DNA of 64,000 nt from Pseudoprevotella muciniphila (GTDB lineage: Bacteria > Bacteroidota > Bacteroidia > Bacteroidales > Bacteroidaceae). Positions 17,799 through 26,392 of this stretch are shown here, in pieces; within the stretch, counting starts at the first letter, position 1, and each line of letters begins with the position of its first letter. Position numbers and translations under genes: made by a program. The notes under the pieces are model-generated. The model was given only the letters and a program-made list of their open reading frames with translations. It had not been told where the DNA came from and did no database searches. The DNA lies in contig NZ_CP033459.1 in the NCBI RefSeq assembly GCF_003265305.2, positions 1,736,001 through 1,800,000 of the forward strand, in the 5' to 3' direction.

Positions 17799-18620
17799 TT
17801 AACCATTTAAATGGTCACGAGCCCATTTTGCTTCTTTTATCCAATGCTCCTGTTCTGAGCCAGAGGAAATTCGAGCCTGATGTTCATACCATTCAACATC
17901 TGCCATGGTCGCATTCTTTACGCCTGAATAATCTAATGCATTATAGTTAAAATGCTGACGATATTCTGCAATCAAGCCCCCCTTATCTTCAATATGTTGA
18001 TTCAGGCGCTCAAGACAATTGTTATAAGTTGGTTCAATACCCTGATCCTTGAGTTCTTGTGCCACTTGTTTGCCATATTCTATAAATTTGGCGCGAAGGG
18101 CACCATTTGGATGAGTGTTTCCACCCTCTGTAGAACCAAGGGATGCCTCAAAATTATCAATATTCATACCTTCTATGCCAGCATGAACACCTGCAAAGAA
18201 ATCACATGCCAATTCCTCTTCCCATGCATCGTTGTACGCACCTTGCAAAGTGCGGTGAGCACATTCATGCGTATAAATGAGAGTAAGAGAATCTTCGCCA
18301 GAGATACCAAGAGACATTAATTGCTGACGGTTAAAGCCAAACACATCGTCATTATATGTTCTCGTGTCATTTGGCCACACACAAGCACCGTGTGCATTGA
18401 TAATTGGAACTTCGGGTATACCGAAAAATTTGCATGCACGATGCACAGCATTTACAACCATCTCGTCTGGGAGTGTTTTGTCTCTTAAATTATCTCCTTT
18501 CTCTAAATTTGCCAACGAAGAGTTACGTTCTGACTCTTCAAGCTTCGTAGTGTCTTTTGACAACTGCTCTAAGGGGCTTTCTTGTCTTGTTCTTTCAAAA
18601 TTATGTTCTTCGATGTTCAT
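17799..18620 (-). CDS. Putative zinc metalloprotease (HECAH motif)
   Basis: 273 residues. LIYTHECAHRTLQG supplies an HExxH motif (H118, E119, H122), and EEELACDFFAG, 14 residues later, offers E136 and D140 as third-ligand candidates in the ExxxD arrangement of gluzincin-type proteases. The first 45 residues are charged and probably disordered. There is no signal peptide, so it should act in the cytoplasm. Its ATG overlaps the stop of the HerA-type gene in an ATGA, so the two are translationally coupled. It is the last gene of the sigma-Hsp70-HerA operon. Substrate unknown. Confidence 0.75.
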   Translation of the reverse strand: MNIEEHNFERTRQESPLEQLSKDTTKLEESERNSSLANLEKGDNLRDKTLPDEMVVNAVHRACKFFGIPEVPIINAHGACVWPNDTRTYNDDVFGFNRQQLMSLGISGEDSLTLIYTHECAHRTLQGAYNDAWEEELACDFFAGVHAGIEGMNIDNFEASLGSTEGGNTHPNGALRAKFIEYGKQVAQELKDQGIEPTYNNCLERLNQHIEDKGGLIAEYRQHFNYNALDYSGVKNATMADVEWYEHQARISSGSEQEHWIKEAKWARDHLNG

Positions 18621-21600
18621 GACATTAATTGTTTTTTAGTTTCAGAATACCACGCATCATAAATTTTCCTTCTGCTGTCGCTTTTCTCGCCATATTGGAT
18701 CATAAGGCATTGTCGCGTAACCAGCATATGTTTTTCTTCAATAGAGACTTTTTCCGAAACAAATCTATCAAGCAAAGAATCTAATTCCTTGAAATTTTTT
18801 GCTTTGCTCACGGCTTGTTCCAAATAAGTTCTTGCAGACAGTAATTCTACGACAAGATTCGATAAAAGACTAAAGTTGTTGTCATCCCATATTGTACTTT
18901 CGCCTTTTGATATTTCATTAGCAATGTTAACAATCTCAATTTTCAATGATGTTGGAATTCTACAGTTTATAATTTTTTTTAGAATAAGATCAATATTGCA
19001 TACAATAGGAGGGTTAACTCTTCCACTTATTAGCATTTTCAATATTTCTGTAAGCAATGCTTTGTCACTACATTGACCACCTAATTCCTTTATCTGTTTG
19101 AAGGCAGTCCGCTCTCCTTTATACATATCAACTTTACACAACACGGGGGATACCCAATCATTTTGATATACGACAGCAACTCCAGTGGGCAACTTTGCTA
19201 TTTCGTCAATTTGATAGTCCTTCATGCTTGCCGCCTTACCAGAAACAACACGATCGTTTCCATCTGGCAGACGCATTATAATTTTTGTATTTGTGTTCTT
19301 GATTGCAGCAGGGGCAACTGATGTGGGTGATTGATCTACTATGACGAAGCTTTCACCGTATGTACGCATTTCGGCTATGGCATTGGTTATCATCTCAACT
19401 GATTTTCCAGCAACATTGCTGCCCTCCATTGACTGTTCCGTTGATGTACGTTTCAATATATTATGTGCTTCTTCCAATACAGTAATGTGTCGTAGAGCGC
19501 TATTAGATTCTTTTGCCATTGACATCCTGTATTCATTTAGTCGCATTATTAAAAATCCCATAATGAGTGATTTGGTCTCTTGTGACCCAATACGGCTCAA
19601 ATCGACAATTACATTCTCATCGAATAATTGCTTGTCACTCAAATCTTCAGAGGAAAAGATTTCTCCATTTAGTCCATTAGTCAGCGATTCTACTCTTGTT
19701 ACTAACGAACCCGTGTAATTGCTTTTTACCTCTTCTGAATAAGCTGAAACTTCAATGGATAGTTCAAGTTGTTGTAGGAGATCTGCAAATGTCGGGAAGA
19801 ATTCTTTTCCATAATAATTGATAGATGTCCTTAAATCCCATCCACATTTTTCATAACTTGACAAAACAGCTTTTTTCATAATAGCAGGCATAGCTGCATA
19901 CATTGGCCAACACACATTAAATATTTCAACTAACCTATCAACATGCTCTAACACATGTATGCCATTATCAACGTTTGGGAATTGAAATGGATTGATATGC
20001 AATAGTTTTGTTAGTCTTGGATTGGTGCCATACACATTGACATTACCAAACACATTTTTATACTCGCCTTTTGCTGGTTCTATTATTAGGAAGTTGGCAC
20101 CAGAAGAGCGTGCTTCGTCAATAAGCCTATATACCGTTTCACTCTTTCCGCATCCTGTCGAGCCAGTGATAAAAACGTGCTTTGTAAGACTTTCTTTTTG
20201 AAGAGTCACTCGGTTTTGAGGGCACTTTAATCCGTAGTCAAACACACAACCCAAATCTAATCCTTTTTGAATTTGATGGCTATAACGAACAACCTCCTTG
20301 GCCAAAGAAATATGTTCAACTACCGGCACGCCAGAAACAGAATTAAGCGGGAGATTTATCATTGCCGATAGTTCTCTAGTTGTTAGTAGTGTTGCAAGTT
20401 GTGAGAAATCAGTACCAAAAGGGTGACTAAAATACTTACCTTCTTCTCTTGTATACCTTATCGTCAAAGAAGATGTTTTTGCTGTTCCTTTAACAAAGCC
20501 ATCAGCATCAGCAAGAGCTTTTGTAACGTCATGGGATCGAATAGGTTCTAATGATGATTCTTTACCATTGAATAGCGATTTTATTAACCATGACGCAGCA
20601 GAGTCTTTTTTTTGTGTAAAGAGATAGCAGTACACATTCCATGCCCCAGTCGCTTTAGCCATTTCATAGCGTTGTTCATAGGAAGCTAATTGGCGACAAG
20701 CAGCTTCAACATGTTTGTTAATAAGTGTTTTACTGATACCTTCTGAAATACCTTCAGAAAAGCTGGTACTTTTGGTGTCGCTCTGAGATTTTCCACCGCT
20801 TACAGATGCTGTTTCGCTTTCTGTATTTTGGGGAATAAAATCTTCAAATCCGAAAATCCATTTGAGAAAATTAAATTCTCGCTTTGAAGTACTGATAGAA
20901 ACTGCTTTGCTCCAATTATCTGATGTTGTATTGGATTTACTAATAGATTCCGTCTTGTTCTTCTGAATAGACTGAGTTATGTTCATTGATTTTACAGATT
21001 CTAATTGACCTGCAATTTCGCGGCACTGAATAAGTAGATTCTCAATCCTGTTACTTTCCACGGGATCTGCAGTTACAAGATATGCATATTCCTGCCCTCG
21101 CATTCCTTGCATAACTTGTTCTATTGTTGTAACAGAAGCATCTTTTGCATCTGTCACAGTGGGAATGCCCGTAAAAGCAGTGACTTGCTTGTATTTCTTT
21201 GCAAAGAATTCTTTCTGTACATCATCCTCTTCATCAACTTTTTTCGTTACAAGCCCTGGCCAACAACTTCTTGAAAAATCTTGTAGTTCGCCGATTTCTC
21301 TTCTAACATTATCTTTGGTCGAACCAAGATCCCGCAAGCCAAGATATAAATTATTTTTCACACCATCACCTATGACTAGAAATGTCAGCCGTCTGTTTGG
21401 TATAGCGCATGATTGAAGAATCTTCTGTATATAGAAGAAACAACTGGCCTCTCCATTAATGGCTGGTTTCCCAACTTGCTCAACTTTCATCCATGAAATA
21501 GGAGCAAATGAAGAAGATTGGGATGCATTATCCTGTATCACCTCTATAATGGGATGTTTTACAGATAAAGCATCCAGATAATTCTTTTCTAGACAGCAAT

Positions 21601-21703
21601 TCAATGATTGTGCTATCATCGATGCCGCAACGACGTTTTTAGCATTTTCAATGTTTTTTGACATTTGACGCTGCCCGTCTTCATAATTTAGACCTTCATT
21701 CAT
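18617..21703 (-). CDS. HerA/FtsK-type ATPase with N-terminal domain and Ser-rich linker
   Basis: 1028 residues. Residues 1-235 form an unknown domain with Cys-containing pieces; 240-326 is a Ser/Thr/Gln-rich linker broken by a hydrophobic stretch at about 277-290. From about 480 comes a HerA-class motor: Walker A GSTGCGKS (514-521), IIEPAKGEY after it, Walker B HITVLEEAH (739-747), sensor VDQSPTSV and an arginine in IIMRLPDGNDR. About 870-1028 is a helical tail. The DUF87/VirB4-like motor suggests a hexameric DNA or peptide pump. A strong AGGAGG ribosome site precedes the ATG, rare in this phylum. It sits between a divergent Hsp70 and a metalloprotease gene. Confidence 0.8.
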   Translation of the reverse strand: MNEGLNYEDGQRQMSKNIENAKNVVAASMIAQSLNCCLEKNYLDALSVKHPIIEVIQDNASQSSSFAPISWMKVEQVGKPAINGEASCFFYIQKILQSCAIPNRRLTFLVIGDGVKNNLYLGLRDLGSTKDNVRREIGELQDFSRSCWPGLVTKKVDEEDDVQKEFFAKKYKQVTAFTGIPTVTDAKDASVTTIEQVMQGMRGQEYAYLVTADPVESNRIENLLIQCREIAGQLESVKSMNITQSIQKNKTESISKSNTTSDNWSKAVSISTSKREFNFLKWIFGFEDFIPQNTESETASVSGGKSQSDTKSTSFSEGISEGISKTLINKHVEAACRQLASYEQRYEMAKATGAWNVYCYLFTQKKDSAASWLIKSLFNGKESSLEPIRSHDVTKALADADGFVKGTAKTSSLTIRYTREEGKYFSHPFGTDFSQLATLLTTRELSAMINLPLNSVSGVPVVEHISLAKEVVRYSHQIQKGLDLGCVFDYGLKCPQNRVTLQKESLTKHVFITGSTGCGKSETVYRLIDEARSSGANFLIIEPAKGEYKNVFGNVNVYGTNPRLTKLLHINPFQFPNVDNGIHVLEHVDRLVEIFNVCWPMYAAMPAIMKKAVLSSYEKCGWDLRTSINYYGKEFFPTFADLLQQLELSIEVSAYSEEVKSNYTGSLVTRVESLTNGLNGEIFSSEDLSDKQLFDENVIVDLSRIGSQETKSLIMGFLIMRLNEYRMSMAKESNSALRHITVLEEAHNILKRTSTEQSMEGSNVAGKSVEMITNAIAEMRTYGESFVIVDQSPTSVAPAAIKNTNTKIIMRLPDGNDRVVSGKAASMKDYQIDEIAKLPTGVAVVYQNDWVSPVLCKVDMYKGERTAFKQIKELGGQCSDKALLTEILKMLISGRVNPPIVCNIDLILKKIINCRIPTSLKIEIVNIANEISKGESTIWDDNNFSLLSNLVVELLSARTYLEQAVSKAKNFKELDSLLDRFVSEKVSIEEKHMLVTRQCLMIQYGEKSDSRRKIYDAWYSETKKQLMS

Positions 21704-21707
21704 TTTC

Positions 21708-23585
21708 CTATCCTCCTAAAAACATACGCATCGTAGCATATCGGATATATTCTTCTGTTTTTTCAATTACAAAATCACAAACGCTCTTCTTCAGAGAATC
21801 TATTCCAGAAATGTTTACATCATTTTTTAGGAAATAGTTCCAATCAGAATCACTAAATATTGAATAATAATGATCCTGATAATATTTGTAATGCCGCTCT
21901 AGTGCATCATTAGACCTATTCCTTTTTAGGTTAAAACCCACCATAATTCCCCAGGAGTCATCAGACACCGCATCATAAATGACGTGACCATCTCCTTCTG
22001 CTGTAAATTTATTTATGAGTTTTGTAATACCACTCTCCCACAGTTTGGCGGAAATTTTCACATCAAAATCTTTGGGAACTAGCTTGTCACTATACTCATA
22101 ATCACTAAACGCCTCTTGTATTCTTGAAAATATTTTGTTTAGGATTTTCTCCTTAATTAAAACATTACTTTGTTTTGCAAAATCATAAGATCGATAACTT
22201 TCAAAGGCTGATCTAAACCGCGCTATTAAAGCTGCAACAGTAGGGGAATAACTATCAAACTCGTCTGTTCCTTTTATGTTACCGAGTTTCCAGTCGTACA
22301 TAACACTAAAAGCCCTACTTTTAATGCCATCTTTTACGATTGGGAATATTACTGCATTCAATTCTTTATGCCAATTGAAACCGTTTAGGATTGCATCCCT
22401 TGTTTTGCGAAAAGCCACCTTGTTTCCTTCATTTTTATAATCTATATAGCTAAGATGTGCAACACCTTCAGCAACAATAGAAGATGGGTCATTATCTCTA
22501 GGTAAGTATTTTTCGTCAAGGTCAAATACTTTCATGAAAATATCTCTCACAAAATCCATGCGTGATGCGCCTCCAGTAAGGAAAACGCATGAGACCTCTT
22601 TTCCTTTAAGATAATCGTTCTTGAATTTTTGTACAGCTTCCGTAACATTTTCGATATACGATTTTAACAATGTTCTTATGTCCCCAGATTCGATGCGAAA
22701 AGTTTTCTCTCCTTCACATTGCACCTTTTCAGAGGAGGTAAGATAACCAATATCTGTTGGACAGGAAAGACGAATACTTGTTTGTTTTGAATAAAACTCC
22801 TCTTTTGCTTTACGAAAATCAAAAAGAATTCCATTATATGGATTGGATTTGGGATTTCTACCATACAACTGATAAAATTTCTGATATTCTTTATCATTAC
22901 AGTTCTCTAAAGCATAACGCATTATTCCTTTTTCCACTGCACTGGCGCCCAAATCTGTTCCTTCTGTGCCATCTGCAATAGGTTGTGTGAGACTGAGGCT
23001 ACAGTATGTAAAATCTATAGTACTTGAACCGTAATCAACAACGAGTACACCGCTTTTCTTAGCGTGCTCATCTACTGTTGTCATAATACCCGTTCTTGCT
23101 CTATAATATGCGGCAATTGACTCTTTGTATGCTCCTGCGATTGGCATACCAGCTTCTGCTGCCATTGATATATAAAGATTCTCTTCTTTATCCCATGAAT
23201 TATTTGACGGACGTGCGATAAAAACAACATGATTCCCGTCATTTAAAGTTGCATTTTGCCCCCTGATACCATTATAAACTCCTCTCATAAAGGAAACCAT
23301 CATATTTTTCTCTTCTGCATTCATTAAACTGGGACGCTTTTTGAAAGAAATCTGAATTTTTTTTGCACTTCCCATCCAATCTATAGCTTCTTCTCCAATA
23401 ACAACATTTTCTTTTCCCTCTTGCAAAATAATAGCCACGGCAGAAGGAACAACGTGATGCCCTGGAATAATATCAATCTTATCTACTTTTTTTAGGGTAA
23501 TATCATATAATGCTGCTGCTGTTTCTCCATGACCGAAATCAATTCCGATTACATATTTTGTGTTATTGTCGTTTATTTTATGCAT
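21708..23585 (-). CDS. Divergent Hsp70-family ATPase
   Basis: 625 residues. The actin-fold ATPase blocks are clear: phosphate 1 GIDFGHGETAAAL (14-26), phosphate 2 VVDYGSSTIDF (182-192) and the adenosine block VFLTGGASRM (334-343). After about residue 370 the sequence does not resemble the usual DnaK substrate-binding domain or its EEVD-like end, so a custom client-binding part is likely. No J-domain gene is nearby, but a possible GrpE-like protein is encoded 76 bp upstream, and the HerA-type ATPase begins 4 bp downstream. It is a dedicated, not general, chaperone by context. Confidence 0.85.
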   Translation of the reverse strand: MHKINDNNTKYVIGIDFGHGETAAALYDITLKKVDKIDIIPGHHVVPSAVAIILQEGKENVVIGEEAIDWMGSAKKIQISFKKRPSLMNAEEKNMMVSFMRGVYNGIRGQNATLNDGNHVVFIARPSNNSWDKEENLYISMAAEAGMPIAGAYKESIAAYYRARTGIMTTVDEHAKKSGVLVVDYGSSTIDFTYCSLSLTQPIADGTEGTDLGASAVEKGIMRYALENCNDKEYQKFYQLYGRNPKSNPYNGILFDFRKAKEEFYSKQTSIRLSCPTDIGYLTSSEKVQCEGEKTFRIESGDIRTLLKSYIENVTEAVQKFKNDYLKGKEVSCVFLTGGASRMDFVRDIFMKVFDLDEKYLPRDNDPSSIVAEGVAHLSYIDYKNEGNKVAFRKTRDAILNGFNWHKELNAVIFPIVKDGIKSRAFSVMYDWKLGNIKGTDEFDSYSPTVAALIARFRSAFESYRSYDFAKQSNVLIKEKILNKIFSRIQEAFSDYEYSDKLVPKDFDVKISAKLWESGITKLINKFTAEGDGHVIYDAVSDDSWGIMVGFNLKRNRSNDALERHYKYYQDHYYSIFSDSDWNYFLKNDVNISGIDSLKKSVCDFVIEKTEEYIRYATMRMFLGG

Positions 23586-23661
23586 AGGTGTTTCTTTAAT
23601 ACTATTATCCGTTTTATGAATAACGTAAATAATTTTTGAATAATACTCATTTATTCTTCAA

Positions 23662-24462
23662 TTATTGGTTTTGTTGTTCAGGGACATATACTATTCCTTT
23701 TTCCACGACTATTTCTTTACTTTCGCCATCCGTTTTTTTTGTAATTGCAGGTAAATACATGGTTTCACTATCAACTTTGGGGTTAATTTTGTAAGAGAAA
23801 TACGAACGGGTCTCTGGTGATAGTTTTACTATCTTATATCCATAGTTCTCAAAGTCAGCAATCAATGATTCAACATACTTATTATTGCTACTTTCACCAT
23901 TGTTGTTTTCTTTCCAAAGATACCTTAAAGTAGAAAGCAGTTGTGGGTACATCTTGTCTAGAGTGCATTCTTGCAGGAGTTTCTCATAATGCTTTTTCAT
24001 TTCCTCGCGATTATTCTTAACTCGATTAAGGATGTTATCTATTTCAGAACAGACGGTTTCAAGTTCTCCAATAATTCCATTTATAAGTTCTTCAGTGATG
24101 GGCTGAGAATTATCGGTTTCTTTTTCTGCATACCTTCCATTGATAGATTGAACTATTATAAACTGCCAATCTGGTATCCATGTCTTTTCTTTTTGTTTAG
24201 AAAGCCTTACGTAGTCGATACTTTCATTAATCGATGTATCATATGAAGGAAGATGTATACGAATTAATGAATTTAACAATTTCACATCAGTGTCTATCAG
24301 ACTAAGGCGAACTTCATTATCTCCTGCAAGAAGTTCCAAGAACGTAGCTTTCAACATCTCTTGAATTTTCTGAAAATCGCGAGGAAGTTTCTTGCCACGC
24401 AGTTGATTGCGGAGTTCATCTTTCGATTGCTCGAATAATTGTTTTAAACTAATTGCTTCCAT
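23662..24462 (-). CDS. Coiled-coil protein, possibly GrpE-like
   Basis: 266 residues. It is mostly helical, with a heptad-rich region at about 128-172 (LETVCSEIDNILNRVKNN), then a short region with beta character ending EIVVEKGIVYVPEQ. A long helix followed by a small beta domain, encoded directly upstream of an Hsp70, resembles the layout of GrpE nucleotide-exchange factors, whose end pattern is a valine-rich strand, a kGy-like turn and a final V-x-V strand. Sequence similarity is too weak to be sure. No signal peptide. It starts 6 bp after the small regulator gene. A structural model against GrpE would decide. Confidence 0.45.
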   Translation of the reverse strand: MEAISLKQLFEQSKDELRNQLRGKKLPRDFQKIQEMLKATFLELLAGDNEVRLSLIDTDVKLLNSLIRIHLPSYDTSINESIDYVRLSKQKEKTWIPDWQFIIVQSINGRYAEKETDNSQPITEELINGIIGELETVCSEIDNILNRVKNNREEMKKHYEKLLQECTLDKMYPQLLSTLRYLWKENNNGESSNNKYVESLIADFENYGYKIVKLSPETRSYFSYKINPKVDSETMYLPAITKKTDGESKEIVVEKGIVYVPEQQNQ

Positions 24463-24468
24463 GTCGTT

Positions 24469-24744
24469 TCAAATTATGTTATTATTTGGTTTGTCTATTT
24501 CTTTCTTCAACTCTTGGAATAGAGATTCCGGCGACACATCTAAATCTGGCATGTCACAATCAATTCCTTCTGTCTTTTCAACAATTTCAGGATTATCTTT
24601 AATATCAGATACTATATCCAATATCTCTTGAAACTCCTCATTGTTAATATAGTTTTCAATAATACTCTTTTCTATAGGAATTGCATTGCCATCTAGATAT
24701 GCAGCAAGCATTTCGTCCGTAATGAATTGCTCAAAGTCTTTCAT
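24469..24744 (-). CDS. Small acidic protein, possible anti-sigma or sigma partner
   Basis: 91 residues, strongly acidic. FITDEMLAAYLDGNA near the start recalls the N-terminal helix of anti-sigma factors (typically ..LAAYLDGxL..), but no zinc-binding HxxxCxxC or membrane segment follows. The ATG overlaps the stop of the sigma-factor gene as ATGA, so expression is coupled to it, the usual arrangement for a sigma/anti-sigma pair. A TTG 6 bp upstream is an unlikely start. Role inferred from position and the short N-terminal resemblance only. Confidence 0.5.
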   Translation of the reverse strand: MKDFEQFITDEMLAAYLDGNAIPIEKSIIENYINNEEFQEILDIVSDIKDNPEIVEKTEGIDCDMPDLDVSPESLFQELKKEIDKPNNNII

Positions 24745-25313
24745 ACCCAATCCTCCTTTCTGCCCATCACGAGGCGAAGCTGCACCAAGGCGCGGCGGTG
24801 AATGTTATACAAGTTATCTACTGTCACGTTCATTTCTTCTGCTAATAGCTCAGGGCGAACATCTTGCAAGTCCAAAATCTCAATGACTTTACGATAACGT
24901 TCATTGGGCATTTTTTTTAGTGCCTCACGAATGTCTATTCGTTGTTCAAGAGTCAAGGCTGTGCTGTGAATCTGCCCGGCTTGATTGTTTAGAGAGGTTG
25001 ACAAAGGTGAATCTATCAGTTGAGCACGTTTGGCGATAAAAAATCTCACCGAGACAACGCTAACGTATGTCATGAGCGAGCTACGGAACTGAAACTTACG
25101 GAACACTTGCCAATCATTTTGAGCCATAAACAGATAGAGTTCACTAACAAGTTCACGCTTGTCAATGTTCCCGTCAAATACGTTTTGAAGTATATACGAT
25201 AGTAAGGGCGAACACTTCTTAGTAAAGAAGTATTCTAAGACGGATTTGTTGTTGTTTAATATGCCGTCTACAATTTGTCTGTCGCTTAATTTACTATAAT
25301 CCATCGATGACAT
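24741..25313 (-). CDS. Sigma-70 family RNA polymerase sigma factor (ECF-like)
   Basis: About 190 residues. The N-terminal part fits region 2 (LVSELYLFMAQNDWQVFRKF, then FRSSLMTYVSVVSVRFFIAK), and the C-terminal part fits region 4 with a helix-turn-helix (ALKKMPNERYRKVIEILDLQ, ELLAEEMNVTVDNLYNIHRRA). It therefore should direct RNA polymerase to a small regulon, probably including its own operon. The ATG at 25313 is chosen because a good purine-rich ribosome site (GGGAGGAAC) sits before it; the longer frame lacks one. It heads a coupled operon of six genes. Confidence 0.8.
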   Translation of the reverse strand: MSSMDYSKLSDRQIVDGILNNNKSVLEYFFTKKCSPLLSYILQNVFDGNIDKRELVSELYLFMAQNDWQVFRKFQFRSSLMTYVSVVSVRFFIAKRAQLIDSPLSTSLNNQAGQIHSTALTLEQRIDIREALKKMPNERYRKVIEILDLQDVRPELLAEEMNVTVDNLYNIHRRALVQLRLVMGRKEDWV

Positions 25314-25463
25314 GTTCCTCCCTTCTTGAAAGAACTTACACCCGCAAAACATAAATGCGAGTTATGTTTCGTATTTTTTGATATAAGAAAAGCGTGAAGA
25401 TTTGTTTTGATTCTTCAAACTTCGGGTACTGGAAATAACCTTGCAAATGTGAATCAACAATAA

Positions 25464-25503
25464 CCTCACGCTGTGGAACATATAGCATGTATGCAGCGTG
25501 AGG
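25464..25503. repeat. Inverted repeat in the sigma-operon leader
   Basis: CCTCACGCTG and CAGCGTGAGG are perfect 10-bp arms separated by 20 nt. The repeat lies about 150 bp upstream of the sigma-factor start and downstream of the likely transcription start, so it can act as an RNA hairpin or a dimeric operator. No T-run follows it. Confidence 0.7.
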
Positions 25504-25635
25504 CCACAATAATGTATATATCACAGCGGAGCATTTTGTCGTCCTTACCCTATTTGCATAGAAATTTTCCAGTTTTCGAAGTTTAGGATAAAGCAAACGT
25601 TTTCTTAATCATGCGGATTTCTCCCCGCTTGATTT

Positions 25636-25645
25636 GGCAAATATA
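25636..25645 (-). promoter_or_regulatory. -7 promoter element for the sigma-Hsp70-HerA operon
   Basis: Reverse strand TATATTTGCC, matching TAnnTTTG, about 320 bp before the sigma-factor ATG. The long distance implies a structured leader. A second promoter recognised by the encoded sigma factor may lie closer but cannot be named. Confidence 0.5.
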
Positions 25646-25746
25646 CAAAAAAATATGAACAAAAAGAGATTTCAAGAAAAAAGAATAATCTTTTTATTTG
25701 GTTGAAAGATTGATTGCTATTGCTTTATTTTGCCGTGTTTTTGTCG

Positions 25747-25756
25747 TAGATTTGCA
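25747..25756 (+). promoter_or_regulatory. -7 promoter element for the lysine-rich protein gene
   Basis: TAGATTTGCA matches TAnnTTTG and lies 22 bp before the ATG at 25779. Confidence 0.55.
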
Positions 25757-25778
25757 ATAAAATTAGAGAAGTTAATCT

Positions 25779-26138
25779 ATGGCAAAGAAAAAGAAAAAGA
25801 ACAAAAGACAGCAGACACAGCAGCACCTTTCGCCAGAGCAGTTTATAAAGCAAAAGGCTCGCGCTTTGGAGATAGGGCCTTGCTATCTGACCGACGACCT
25901 CACAGATATGAAGGAGGGCTATGTTGTAGTAACGCGTAGGCACACAGGCGGAAGGGTCAGTCTGGCGATGTTCCTCGTGGATGTCTATTGCCTCGGCGTG
26001 AAAGACTCGTTCTATCGGCTGAGGATGGACCCGGATGAGTTTGAGGATTTTGTTGAAAACATACCCAGGGTAAAAGAATGTACTTACAATGAGGCGCATA
26101 ATTGGGTATATGGTTCCATAGCCTTTGCTGAACATTGA
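25779..26138 (+). CDS. Hypothetical lysine-rich-start protein, probably truncated
   Basis: 119 residues. It begins MAKKKKKNKRQQ and continues with a folded-looking domain (VTRRHTGGRVSLAMFLVDVY, CLGVKDSFYRLRM, YNEAHNWVYGSIAFAEH). Proteins with this start and these blocks occur in Bacteroidota and, from memory, continue well past the FAE segment; here a TGA follows at once, with further stops just after. It has its own promoter element. Function unknown. Either a short family member or a gene cut off by a deletion reaching toward the cysE end. Confidence 0.6.
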   Translation: MAKKKKKNKRQQTQQHLSPEQFIKQKARALEIGPCYLTDDLTDMKEGYVVVTRRHTGGRVSLAMFLVDVYCLGVKDSFYRLRMDPDEFEDFVENIPRVKECTYNEAHNWVYGSIAFAEH

Positions 26139-26238
26139 TATATATGAGTATGATATATACAAGCAGATAAAGGAAATCCTTAAAAGTTTATCCTCCCTTT
26201 ACCCCTCCATCTGAGTTGGTACGATGACAGAATTGTGG

Positions 26239-26391
26239 TCAGCCCAAAACAGCTTTTCCTAAGGCGAGACCCAGTTCGCGGGCATTATTGAGGTCGTCCG
26301 CTTTAGGCGATTGTTTCCATTCGAGCGTATCGCCCACGAATTGCATCTTCAAATATTCATTCTTTAAGCGTGTCAGGTTTTTGCAAGCAGA
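26239..26391 (-). pseudogene. Possible 3' remnant of a lost gene beside cysE
   Basis: The reverse frame ending at 26239 reads LKMQFVGDTLEWKQSPKADD followed by LNNARELGLALGKAVLG and a stop, which looks like a natural protein C-terminus. No start or upstream body remains: further up the frame runs into the cysE coding region in another phase. It may be the tail of a deleted gene. Parent family not recognised. Confidence 0.3.
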
Positions 26392-26392
26392 A

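Larger units (their letters stand above)
25314..25778. other. Intergenic region: long operon leader and divergent promoters
   Basis: 465 bp between the sigma-factor gene and the divergent gene at 25779. It contains a leader of roughly 320 nt for the sigma operon with a perfect inverted repeat, a TAnnTTTG element on each strand, and no convincing small gene. An 86-codon reverse frame at 25336-25596 starts at TTG and shows no protein-like pattern. Confidence 0.6.

Noticed and set aside
25336-25596. 86-codon reverse frame in the sigma-operon leader
   Set aside because: TTG start, overlaps the inverted repeat, composition not protein-like, and it ends just before the sigma ATG.
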